A program made the translations under genes and the position numbers. DNA of 15,631 bases from an uncultured Paracoccaceae bacterium (GTDB lineage: Bacteria; Pseudomonadota; Alphaproteobacteria; Rhodobacterales; Rhodobacteraceae), in assembly GCA_937907485.1 (NCBI GenBank), contig CALESR010000380.1, positions 1 to 15,631 of the forward strand, written 5' to 3'. The notes beneath the pieces are model-generated. The model saw nothing but the letters and a program-made list of their open reading frames with translations, made no database searches and was not told the DNA's origin. This document shows, piece by piece, positions 1 to 6,630 of this stretch (positions within the stretch are counted from its first letter, which is position 1; every line of letters starts with the position of its first letter).

Positions 1-172
1 AGATCAGGTAGATCGTGCCACCGATCAGAATGCCCAGCGCCAGGGCAATGCCGGGCACGCCGGGCGGCGGGTTCATCGCCCCGACGACAGCGCCGACGAC
101 GATGCCGACCCCGGCAATCGCCACGATCACATGGATCAGTTTTTCCATCAGATTGATAAAGAGGTCGCGCAT
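1..172 (-). CDS. small two-helix membrane protein (3' end outside window)
   Basis: This gene is cut by the left edge of the window, so only its first 57 codons are visible, starting MRDLFINLMEKLIHVIVAIAG. The visible part holds one hydrophobic segment (about residues 12-33, rich in Val, Ile and Gly). A Pro-rich turn (NPPPG) follows, and then a second hydrophobic segment begins and runs to the edge, so a helical-hairpin inner-membrane protein is likely. The ATG at 172 is preceded by a good ribosome binding site (AAGGTG, about 5 bases upstream). It lies 88 bases behind gshA on the same strand, with a possible weak terminator between. I do not recognise the family and assign no function. The plus-strand reading frame over this segment is a shadow. 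Confidence 0.7.
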   Translation of the reverse strand, partial: MRDLFINLMEKLIHVIVAIAGVGIVVGAVVGAMNPPPGVPGIALALGILIGGTIYLI

Positions 173-200
173 TTGGGTCACCTTAAAGAAATGGTTGCAG

Positions 201-223
201 AAACAAGAGCCTCAGTAGGCCTC
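201..223 (-). terminator. possible weak intrinsic terminator after gshA
   Basis: Read on the minus strand, bases 223-207 can fold as GAG(g)CCT-ACTG-AGGCTC, about six base pairs with one bulged G. They are followed by the T-rich stretch TTGTTT (206-201). It sits about 40 bases past the gshA stop and before the next start at 172. The stem is short and the U-tract imperfect, so it may only attenuate readthrough. Confidence 0.35.
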
Positions 224-260
224 GTTCCGCCGATTCCCTCAAGGAAAACTTTTGCCCGGC

Positions 261-1607
261 TCAGAGCGCGGTGGCAGCGTAGATCCGGCTGAGGTCGCCG
301 CCCCAGTCGCCGTGATACTGCGCCAGCAGGTCGTCGGCCTGTGTGCGCCCACGCGCGATGCTGTCGTCGAGCACGTCGAGGAACCCGCCCTCGTCGCGCC
401 CGCGCGCCGCCAGACCGCCGCGCGCGATGGCGACAACCTGCCGCGCCAGATCGGCCATACGCACGCCCGGCACCTCGGCCTGCAAGCCGTCGATGCTGGC
501 GGCGGCGCGCAGCCCCTCGCGGGTCTCGGTGTCCCAGTGCTTGACCAGATCCCAGGCCGCATCCAGCGCGGATTGGTCATAGAGCAACCCGGTCCACAGT
601 GCCGGCAGCGCGTTCAGATGCGCCTGCGATCCGGCATCGGCGCCGCGCATTTCCAGATATTTCTTCAGCCGGGCCTCAGGGAAGATCGTCGTCAGATGGT
701 CAGCCCAGTCGCTGAGCGTCGGCACCTCGCCGGGCAGGGCGGGCAGGCGACCGTTGAGGAAATCGCGGAACGACTGGCCCAGCGCGTTGATGTAATGGCC
801 GTCGCGATAGACAAAATACATCGGCACATCGAGCGCGTAATCGACATAGCGCTCAAAGCCGAAGCCGTCCTCAAAGACAAAGGGCAGGGTGCCGGTGCGC
901 GCCGCATCGAGGCCGCGCCAGATGCGCGAGCGCCAGGATTTGTGGCCGTTGGGCTGGCCTTCCAGAAAGGGTGACGAGGCAAACAGCGCCGTCGCCACCG
1001 ATTGCAGCGCCAGCGAAACCCGCAGTTTGCGCACCATGTCGGGTTCCGAGGCAAAGTCCAGATTCACCTGCACCGTGCAGGTGCGATACATCATCTGGGT
1101 GCCATGCGTGCCGACCGACTGCATGTAGGGGGTCATCAGCCGATAGCGACCCTTGGGCATCATCGGCATCTGCGCGTGCGTCCAGATCGGCGCGGCGCCA
1201 AGACCGGCAAAGCCCACGCCCAAGGGATCGGCCACGGCATGCACCTCGGCCAGATGTTGCGCCACTTCGGCGGCGCAGTCGTGCAGATCGACCAGGGGCG
1301 CGCCCGACAGCTCCAGCTGCCCGCCGGGTTCGAGGCTGACATTGGCGCCGTTGCGCGTCAGGCCGATGATCGACGCACCCTCCAGCACCGGGGTCCAGCC
1401 AAAGCGGTCGCGCAGCCCTTCGAGCACCGCGCGCACCGAGGCCGCCCCCTCGTAAGGCAACGGCGTCAGCGTGCCGGTGAGATAGCCGAATTTCTCGTGT
1501 TCGGTGCCGATGCGCCAATCGGCGGCAGGCTTGCAGCCCGAGGCCAGATAGGCGGCCAACTGGTCACGATGTTCGATCGGACCGCCGCCGGACTGGGGGA
1601 TGGACAT
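261..1607 (-). CDS. gshA: glutamate-cysteine ligase, plant/alphaproteobacterial type
   Basis: Catalyses the ATP-dependent joining of L-glutamate and L-cysteine to gamma-glutamylcysteine, the first and limiting step of glutathione synthesis in the cytosol. The 448-residue protein matches the GCS2-type ligases shared by plants and alphaproteobacteria. Visible hallmarks are GTEHEKFGY (residues 34-42), EPGGQLELSG (93-102), and the PKGRY...YM...GTHGTQMMYRTCTVQVNLD block (151-184) that forms the substrate and ATP site. I chose the ATG at 1607, which has GGAG eight bases upstream. A GTG at 1616 would add three residues, but it overlaps that ribosome binding site. The gene stands between a 173-residue membrane protein and a small membrane protein on the same strand. 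A perfect 7-bp inverted repeat lies 53-68 bases upstream of the start and may be regulatory. Identification is secure. Confidence 0.96.
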   Translation of the reverse strand: MSIPQSGGGPIEHRDQLAAYLASGCKPAADWRIGTEHEKFGYLTGTLTPLPYEGAASVRAVLEGLRDRFGWTPVLEGASIIGLTRNGANVSLEPGGQLELSGAPLVDLHDCAAEVAQHLAEVHAVADPLGVGFAGLGAAPIWTHAQMPMMPKGRYRLMTPYMQSVGTHGTQMMYRTCTVQVNLDFASEPDMVRKLRVSLALQSVATALFASSPFLEGQPNGHKSWRSRIWRGLDAARTGTLPFVFEDGFGFERYVDYALDVPMYFVYRDGHYINALGQSFRDFLNGRLPALPGEVPTLSDWADHLTTIFPEARLKKYLEMRGADAGSQAHLNALPALWTGLLYDQSALDAAWDLVKHWDTETREGLRAAASIDGLQAEVPGVRMADLARQVVAIARGGLAARGRDEGGFLDVLDDSIARGRTQADDLLAQYHGDWGGDLSRIYAATAL

Positions 1608-1659
1608 GGGGGGCACTCCGGCTTGGGTTGGACAGGGGCAGGCCGGATCAAGGGCCGGG

Positions 1660-1675
1660 CTGGATCAGGATCCAG
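1660..1675. repeat. 16-bp dyad upstream of gshA
   Basis: CTGGATC-AG-GATCCAG is a perfect inverted repeat with 7-base arms and a 2-base spacer. It lies in the 87-base gap between the gshA ATG (1607) and the stop of the upstream gene (1695). A related half (CCGGATCA) precedes it at 1643-1650. A 2-base spacer is too tight for a good RNA hairpin, so a protein-binding operator is the more natural reading. No regulator is suggested by the neighbours, and chance occurrence cannot be excluded. Confidence 0.35.
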
Positions 1676-1694
1676 ACCTGTCGCGCAGGTGCGC

Positions 1695-2216
1695 TCAAGT
1701 CAAGGGGGCCCGCAGCATCCGCCGCCAGATCGGGCGCACACGCAACGCGGGTGGCTGTGCAGCGATGCGCAGAAGCTGCGGCATGTCGAGGCCGGGCAGC
1801 GTGGCAAAGCCATCGAACAGCGCCTGCGCCCCCGGCGCCGCGCGGGGCACGGCGAGCACGGTGCCGTCGTGCGATTCGATCAGCCAGAAGCGGGTGTCGG
1901 CGCTGAGCGACAGCACCATGATGGCGTCGAGCGCGACGATTCCGCCGCCGCGCGGGCCGAGATAGCGGATTTCGCCCTCGTCGAGTTCGACGATGCCGGG
2001 GTCGGTCGGCGGCTCATCCCCGGTGAACCGCAGCCGCTGCCATGCCCCCAGCGCCAGCGCCAGCCCCAGCGCGGCCAGCCCCCAGCCCAGCCAACCGGGC
2101 AGCCCCGGCAGCCGCAGCGCCAGCGACAGGCCAAGCGCGGCCAGCGCGACAGCCGTCAGAACCTCGGCCCATCGGCGAAGGGTGGCGCGGGCTTCGGGGC
2201 GGATCAGGTCAGGCAT
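1695..2216 (-). CDS. two-helix membrane protein, unknown function
   Basis: A 173-residue protein that I do not recognise as a named family. Residues 17-35 and 41-59 are Leu/Ala-rich membrane helices joined by a short RLPGLPG turn. A beta-rich soluble domain follows (about 72-140: IVELDEGEIRYLG, GGIVALDAIMVLSL, RFWLIESHDGTVLAV). This order resembles small bacterial membrane proteins with a PH-like cytosolic domain, but no motif proves it. The frame is open upstream to 2363, but the upstream part is Pro/Arg-rich and non-conserved in character and lies over a hairpin element, so I place the start at the ATG at 2216 (MPDLIRPEARATL). The Shine-Dalgarno signal there is weak. Between rsmE and gshA on the same strand, it may be cotranscribed with gshA. 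Confidence 0.75.
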   Translation of the reverse strand: MPDLIRPEARATLRRWAEVLTAVALAALGLSLALRLPGLPGWLGWGLAALGLALALGAWQRLRFTGDEPPTDPGIVELDEGEIRYLGPRGGGIVALDAIMVLSLSADTRFWLIESHDGTVLAVPRAAPGAQALFDGFATLPGLDMPQLLRIAAQPPALRVRPIWRRMLRAPLT

Positions 2217-2325
2217 GGGGATGTCGCCGGCAGAGGGGAGATCGGGGTGGCTCCAGTCCTCGCCGGTTTTGACCGGGGTGTAAAGCGGGTGACGGTGCGG
2301 GGGGTGCCGGGACGGGGCCGGGTCA

Positions 2326-2396
2326 GGGGGGCGCTCGCGCCCCCCTCGGCCTGACGGCCTCACCCCCCTGAGGATATTTGAAGAGCAAAGAGGGGG
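2326..2396. repeat. multi-hairpin intergenic element, probable terminator of rsmE
   Basis: Within the 202-base gap behind rsmE are three consecutive dyads. A perfect 8-bp stem GGGGGGCG-CTCG-CGCCCCCC spans 2326-2345. GGCC-TGAC-GGCC spans 2348-2359. CCTCA-CCCCCC-TGAGG spans 2358-2373 and is followed by GATATTTG-like AT-rich sequence and GAAGAGCAAAGAG up to 2391. The second and third dyads share bases and so are mutually exclusive. From memory, G/C hairpins joined to a CCCC(T/G)GAGGATATTTG-like tail recur between genes in Rhodobacteraceae genomes; I could not verify copy number here. Its place just after the rsmE stop (2419) suggests transcription termination or mRNA 3'-end protection. The rest of the gap (2217-2325 and 2397-2418) shows no gene. 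Confidence 0.55.
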
Positions 2397-2418
2397 GCAG
2401 GGGCGGGCGGTGCCGGGG

Positions 2419-3180
2419 TCAGCCCTGCCAGTCGCCGTGGCGCGATTGCCAGAGGGTGAGGGCGGCGACGGCGGCGGTGTCGGCGCGCAGGATGCGCGGG
2501 CCGAGGGCGAGGCGGCGGATGAAGGGCAGCGCGGCGAGGCGGGCGCGTTCGCGCGGGGAAAAGCCGCCCTCGGGGCCGATGAGGATGGCGGCGGGGGCGG
2601 GGGCGGCTTCGGCCAGCGCCACCCCGGCCAGTGCCTCGTCCGCCCAGCACAGCAGCCGATCCGGCGGCCAATCGGCCAGCAGGCGGGTCAGGGGGGTGAT
2701 CTCGGCCACCTCGGGGACAAAGGTGCCGCCCGATTGTTCGGCGGCCTCGATGGCGTGGGCCTGCAGCTTGTCGCGGCGCAGGCGTTCGGCATTGGTGAAA
2801 TCGGTGTGCACCGGCAGGATGCGCGCGGCGCCCAGTTCGACCGCCTTTTCGACGATGAAATCGGTGCGCGCCTTCTTGATCGGCGCGAACAGCAGCCAGA
2901 GGTCCGGCGGCGCGACCTGCGGCGCGACCTGCGCCTCGCAGGTCAGCGTCACGCCGCGCTTGCCCGCCAGAAGGATGCGCGCCCGCCATTCGCCCGCATG
3001 GCCGTTGAACAGCGCCACCGCATCGCCGGGGCCGAGCCGCATGACGTTGGCGAGGTAATGCGCCTGGTCCTGTGACACCGCAACCTGTTGCCCTTGGGCC
3101 AAGGGTTGCTCTAGATAAAGGCGCACCTTGGGGCGCGCGGGTTCGGACTGCGGCTGTGCGGGGGGCGGATTTTCAGACAT
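2419..3180 (-). CDS. rsmE: 16S rRNA (uracil(1498)-N3)-methyltransferase
   Basis: Methylates N3 of U1498 in helix 44 of 16S rRNA using S-adenosylmethionine, acting on the assembled 30S subunit. The 253-residue protein has the usual length for RsmE. An N-terminal PUA-like RNA-binding part comes first (about 18-85, including HYLANVMRLGPGDAVALFNG). The SPOUT methyltransferase domain follows, with the family signatures LLFAPIKKARTDFIVEKAVELG (97-118), EQSGG (148-152), IGPEGGFS (201-208) and the knot motif LGPRILRADTA (226-236). The frame is open far upstream to 4212, but that part is antisense to ubiA. The ATG at 3180 begins the family-like sequence. No Shine-Dalgarno is visible before it; a TAGTGT hexamer at 3193-3188 would place a transcript start at or next to the ATG, so the mRNA could be leaderless. 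It is divergent from ubiA with 12 bases between start codons. Confidence 0.95.
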   Translation of the reverse strand: MSENPPPAQPQSEPARPKVRLYLEQPLAQGQQVAVSQDQAHYLANVMRLGPGDAVALFNGHAGEWRARILLAGKRGVTLTCEAQVAPQVAPPDLWLLFAPIKKARTDFIVEKAVELGAARILPVHTDFTNAERLRRDKLQAHAIEAAEQSGGTFVPEVAEITPLTRLLADWPPDRLLCWADEALAGVALAEAAPAPAAILIGPEGGFSPRERARLAALPFIRRLALGPRILRADTAAVAALTLWQSRHGDWQG

Positions 3181-3192
3181 GGACGCGACACT

Positions 3193-4194
3193 ATGACCGG
3201 GGCGCAGCAAAATCCAGAGGGCGGACGCGAGGCGGGCGCGATTGCCGACCGGGTCGGCGCAATCGCCGACCGGGTCGAGGGGTCCTGGGTCGATACCAAG
3301 GCGCCCGAGGATCTGCGGCCCTATCTGCGGCTGAGCCGGGCGGACCGGCCGATCGGCACCTGGCTGTTGCTGCTGCCCTGCTGGTGGGGCGTGTTGCTGG
3401 GCGCGCTGGCGATGCCCGAGACGCGCGGGTTGCTGACGGTCTGGCTGATGATCGCCTGCGGGGCCGGGGCCTTTTTGATGCGCGGCGCCGGTTGCACCTG
3501 GAACGACATTTCCGACCGCGACATCGACGGCAAGGTCGAGCGCACCCGCAACCGGCCGCTGGTCGCCGGGCAGGTCACCCTGCGCGAGGCGCTGATCTGG
3601 ATGGGATTCCAGATGGTTGCGGCCTTTCTGCTGCTGCTGACCTTCAACGGCGCGGCGATTGCCCTGGGTGTGCTGGCGCTGTTGCCGGTGGCGGTCTATC
3701 CCTTTGCCAAGCGCTTCACCTGGTGGCCGCAGGCGTTTCTGGGGCTGGCCTTCAACTGGGGCGCCTTGCTGGGCTGGACAGCGCAGACTGGCTCGCTGGG
3801 CTGGCCGGCGGTGATCCTTTATGTGGCGGGCATCGCCTGGACGCTGTTTTACGACACGATCTATGCGCATCAGGACCGCGAGGATGACGCGCTGATCGGC
3901 GTCAAATCCACCGCGCGGCTGTTTGGCGACGCCACCGAGAACTGGCTGCGCGGGTTTCTGGTGGCCTCGGTGCTGCTGATGTCGCTGGCGATCATCTATG
4001 CGCTGGCGCCGCTGGCCGATCCGCTGCGGCTGTCGTTGACGCTGGCCGGGGCCTGGGCCTTTGGTGGGCATCTGAACTGGCAGTTGCGGCGGCTGAACAT
4101 CAACGACCCGTCGCTGTGTCTGCGGCTGTTCCGCTCGAACCGCGATGCCGGGCTGATCGTTGTGCTGATTTTCGCCGCCGCCCTGATGGTGTGA
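3193..4194 (+). CDS. ubiA: 4-hydroxybenzoate polyprenyltransferase
   Basis: Integral inner-membrane enzyme that transfers a polyprenyl chain to 4-hydroxybenzoate, the first membrane-bound step of ubiquinone synthesis. The 333-residue protein carries the prenyl-diphosphate Mg2+-binding motif NDISDRDID (N104, D105, D108, D112) followed by RTRNRPL. The second Asp-rich motif is YDTIYAHQDREDD (D221, D228, D231). Eight or nine hydrophobic segments run from about residue 56 to the C-terminus, as in the family. The start is the ATG at 3193; its Shine-Dalgarno is weak (GGA about nine bases upstream). The soluble N-terminus contains a precise 7-residue tandem duplication, AIADRVG-AIADRVE (residues 16-29, bases 3238-3279). 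Heptaprenyl to decaprenyl chain length cannot be read from sequence. Divergent from rsmE, and followed after 60 bases by the OmpA-family gene. Confidence 0.95.
   Translation: MTGAQQNPEGGREAGAIADRVGAIADRVEGSWVDTKAPEDLRPYLRLSRADRPIGTWLLLLPCWWGVLLGALAMPETRGLLTVWLMIACGAGAFLMRGAGCTWNDISDRDIDGKVERTRNRPLVAGQVTLREALIWMGFQMVAAFLLLLTFNGAAIALGVLALLPVAVYPFAKRFTWWPQAFLGLAFNWGALLGWTAQTGSLGWPAVILYVAGIAWTLFYDTIYAHQDREDDALIGVKSTARLFGDATENWLRGFLVASVLLMSLAIIYALAPLADPLRLSLTLAGAWAFGGHLNWQLRRLNINDPSLCLRLFRSNRDAGLIVVLIFAAALMV
3238..3279 (+). repeat. 21-bp in-frame tandem duplication inside ubiA
   Basis: Two adjacent 21-base units encode AIADRVG and AIADRVE. They differ at only a few bases (GCGATTGCCGACCGGGTCGG versus GCAATCGCCGACCGGGTCGA). 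The unit lies in the soluble N-terminal tail before the first membrane helix, where insertion would be tolerated. It looks like a slipped-strand duplication that has since diverged slightly. Confidence 0.8.
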
Positions 4195-4223
4195 TTGCAA
4201 CGACCGCCGCATGGGTCTAGGTC
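4195..4223 (+). promoter_or_regulatory. possible sigma-70 promoter of the OmpA-family operon
   Basis: TTGCAA (4195-4200) and TAGGTC (4218-4223) are separated by exactly 17 bases and lie just behind the ubiA stop codon, 31 bases before the ATG at 4255. The -35 box is good. The -10 box is weak against TATAAT but of a kind tolerated in alphaproteobacteria. If real, the downstream three-gene operon has its own promoter in addition to readthrough from ubiA. Confidence 0.4.
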
Positions 4224-4254
4224 AGAGCCAGACCGCAACCGCTCTGGAAGCCTG

Positions 4255-6219
4255 ATGTCCCGCACGACTCTGCTCGTTTCTGCCGTGTCTTTTGTGCTGG
4301 CCGGGATTCTGGCCTTTGGCGCGGCGGTCGGGATGGCCAATCTTGTCGAAGGCCGCAATGCCAAGGCGCTGCGCACTGCGCTGGCCGCCGAGGGGATCGG
4401 CTGGGTCGAGATCTCGCCGGACGGGCTGACGGTGCGGCTGTCGGGCACCGCGCCCGACGAGAGCGCGCGCATCCGGGCGCTGCAGGTGGCGGGCGGGGTG
4501 GTCGATGCCTCGCGGCTGGTCGAGACCCTGAGCGTGCCGCAGCGTAATGCCATCGTCGCGCCGGTGTTCCGCATCGAGATCATGCGCCAGCGCAACGAGG
4601 TGTCGGTGATCGGGCTGGTGCCTGCCGACGAGGGGGGCGATCCGATCTCGACCCGGCTGGCCGAGGCCCTGCCTGAGGCGCATGTCGTGGACATGCTGCA
4701 AAGCGCCGCGCATGCGGTGCCGGGGGGCTGGCAGGCGGCCGAGGCCTTTGCCCTGCAGGCGGTGCAGCGGTTCGCGGTGGGCCGGGTGTCGGTCAGCGCC
4801 GGGCGCATCGAGGTCGAGGCGCTGGTCGACAGCGCCGAGGCGCAGCGCGGGCTGGAGACCGACCTGCGCGCCATCGCGCCGCGCGGGCAGGTTCTGACGC
4901 TGGATCTGGTGGCGCCAAGGCCGGTGGCCTCGCCGTTTTTGCTGCGCATCGATGCCGAGGCGGGCGTGCTGAGGCCGGGCACCTGCTGGGCCGATACCGA
5001 GGCCGCGCAGGCCACGATCACCGAGGCCCTGCGCGCGGCGGGCCATTCGGGCCGGGTCACCTGCCCGCTGGCGCTGGGCGCCCCCTCGCCGCGCTGGGCC
5101 GAGGCGGCTGCGGCCTCGATCGCGGCGCTGGCGCAGATCGGCACCGGCAGCCTGACGATGTCGGATGGTGCGGTGCTGCTGATCGCAGCGTCGGATGTGC
5201 CCGCGTCCGGCTTCGACAGCGCCGTCGGGCGGCTGGAGACCGGTTTGCCCGCCGGGTTCCGGCTGGAGGCCCGTCGCGAGGCGGCGCCTGAACAGGCCAG
5301 CCCCCAGACCGCCGCGCCGCCCGAACTGGTGTTGAGCCTGAGCGACGCGGGCGCCCTGACCATCGACGGCCGCCTGCCGGACGAGCGCATCCGCAACGCG
5401 GTGCGCGGCTTTGCCGCCGCGCGCTTTGGCGCCGGGGCGGTGACGCTGTCGGCCCGGCTGGACAGCGCCCTGCCGACCGGCTGGTCGCTGCGCGTGCTGA
5501 CCGCTCTCGAGTCCCTGACCGAGTTGCACCACGGCAGCGTGCGGGTGCTGGCCGACCGCATCGTGGTCGAGGGGGTCTCGGGCAATCCCGATGCACGCGC
5601 GCAGGTGACGCAGGTGCTGCTGCAGGGCTTGGGCCGCGCGGCGCCGATCAGCGTCGAGGTGGCCTATGACCAGACGCTCGACCCGGTCGCCAACGCCCCG
5701 ACGCCGGACAATTGCGAGACGCGGGTGCACGAGATTCTGGCCGCGACCAAGATCACCTTTGCCCCCGGTTCCGCCGATCTCAGCGAGGCCAGCGGCGAGG
5801 CGATCGACGCCATCGCCTCGGTGCTGCGCGAGTGTGGCGAGTTGCCCTTCGAGGTGGCAGGCCATACCGACAGCCAAGGCCGCGCCCAAACCAACCTGAA
5901 CCTCAGTCAGGCCCGCGCCGAGGCGGTCATCAACGCGCTGCTGGCGCGCCGGGTGCTGGTGTCGTCGCTGGTGGCGCGGGGCTATGGCGCCGAGCACCCG
6001 ATTGCCGACAATGGCACCGAGGACGGGCGCGAGGCCAACCGGCGCATCGAATTCACCCTGATCCGCCCCGAACCCGAGGCCGCGCCGCTCGACCCCGCTC
6101 TCGAGGCGCAACTGGTCTTTGACATCCGCACCCCGGATGCCGACACCATCCGCCCGCGCCCGCGCCCCGGCAGTGCGTCACCGCAGGGTGTCGAACCCAG
6201 CGTCGGCAGCGGCGACTGA
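4255..6219 (+). CDS. OmpA-family protein with N-terminal anchor, BON-like repeats and C-terminal peptidoglycan-binding domain
   Basis: A 654-residue envelope protein. Residues 6-28 form one uncleaved or signal-type hydrophobic helix that places the rest in the periplasm. A BON-like unit follows (about 50-95). Then come three degenerate repeats of about 115-125 residues, each with a conserved Trp, a helix and a strand pair: W159 with GRVSVSAGRIEVEA, W281 with GSLTMSDGAVLLIAA, and W410 with GSVRVLADRIVVEG. The C-terminal OmpA/MotB domain (about 486-603) shows ITFAPGSADLSE, VAGHTDSQG, NLNLSQARAEAV and REANRRIEFTL, which hold the diaminopimelate-binding Asp and Arg, so it should bind peptidoglycan. 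A Pro-rich tail ends the protein. The ATG at 4255 has GGAAG four to five bases upstream; the frame runs further upstream without support. It heads an operon with two small envelope proteins. The exact role is unknown; the OmpA assignment is secure. Confidence 0.9.
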   Translation: MSRTTLLVSAVSFVLAGILAFGAAVGMANLVEGRNAKALRTALAAEGIGWVEISPDGLTVRLSGTAPDESARIRALQVAGGVVDASRLVETLSVPQRNAIVAPVFRIEIMRQRNEVSVIGLVPADEGGDPISTRLAEALPEAHVVDMLQSAAHAVPGGWQAAEAFALQAVQRFAVGRVSVSAGRIEVEALVDSAEAQRGLETDLRAIAPRGQVLTLDLVAPRPVASPFLLRIDAEAGVLRPGTCWADTEAAQATITEALRAAGHSGRVTCPLALGAPSPRWAEAAAASIAALAQIGTGSLTMSDGAVLLIAASDVPASGFDSAVGRLETGLPAGFRLEARREAAPEQASPQTAAPPELVLSLSDAGALTIDGRLPDERIRNAVRGFAAARFGAGAVTLSARLDSALPTGWSLRVLTALESLTELHHGSVRVLADRIVVEGVSGNPDARAQVTQVLLQGLGRAAPISVEVAYDQTLDPVANAPTPDNCETRVHEILAATKITFAPGSADLSEASGEAIDAIASVLRECGELPFEVAGHTDSQGRAQTNLNLSQARAEAVINALLARRVLVSSLVARGYGAEHPIADNGTEDGREANRRIEFTLIRPEPEAAPLDPALEAQLVFDIRTPDADTIRPRPRPGSASPQGVEPSVGSGD

Positions 6220-6235
6220 CCCAACGGAGCATGCC

Positions 6236-6559
6236 ATGAACCGCAGCGAATTCGTCATCGTGACCATGATCGTGCTCAGCGCCGCCTTTGCGCTGGGCTG
6301 GTTCGTCAACTGGCTGGTGCACCGCTTTACCCGCGTCACGCAGGCCGATCTGGGCGAGTTGGAGCGCATGGCGCAGGCCCTGCACGAGGCCGAGGAAACC
6401 CGCGATCAGGCCATCGCCTATATCCACCACCGCGACGACGAGGTGCGCCGCGAGACCGCGCAATTGCAGGCCGAGTTGCGCGCCGCGATGGAGGGGCTGC
6501 GCGACGCCCGTCACGAAGCCGCGACCCTGCGTCACCATATCGAGAGCCTCGGGCATTGA
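6236..6559 (+). CDS. small membrane-anchored coiled-coil protein
   Basis: A 107-residue protein with one N-terminal membrane helix (about 7-28, ending GWFVNWLVHRF). A charged, Ala/Glu/Arg-rich region follows (about 35-104) with regular heptad spacing (LGELERMAQALHEAEETRDQAI and RRETAQLQAELRAAMEGL), which predicts a continuous coiled coil. The topology is therefore a bitopic inner-membrane protein whose coiled coil could pair or bind a partner. The ATG at 6236 has GGAG six bases upstream. Another ATG at 6231 stops at once. It starts 16 bases after the OmpA-family gene, so the two are surely cotranscribed. I do not recognise the family; a structural or scaffolding role next to the peptidoglycan-binding protein is inference. 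Confidence 0.8.
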   Translation: MNRSEFVIVTMIVLSAAFALGWFVNWLVHRFTRVTQADLGELERMAQALHEAEETRDQAIAYIHHRDDEVRRETAQLQAELRAAMEGLRDARHEAATLRHHIESLGH

Positions 6560-6630
6560 GCGCCACAACGGCGAACACATCGGCGCGAGCGGGGCTTGCC
6601 CGGCACGCGGCGGGGGGGCAGGATGCGGGC

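Noticed and set aside
1002..2354. 450-codon plus-strand open frame opposite gshA and the 173-residue gene
   Set aside because: It crosses two well-supported minus-strand genes and their gap, and the translation is Arg/Gln/His-rich with no domain; a GC-bias shadow.
3181..4212. Upstream extension of the rsmE frame to 4212
   Set aside because: The added 344 residues are Gln/Arg-rich, antisense to ubiA, and exceed the usual RsmE length; the family sequence begins at the ATG at 3180.
4222..6111. 629-codon minus-strand open frame opposite the OmpA-family gene, plus a second at 3996-5585
   Set aside because: The opposite strand encodes a clear OmpA domain with a ribosome binding site. These frames are low-complexity Arg/Gly/Gln or Ser/Arg/Ala-rich, typical antisense shadows in high-GC DNA.
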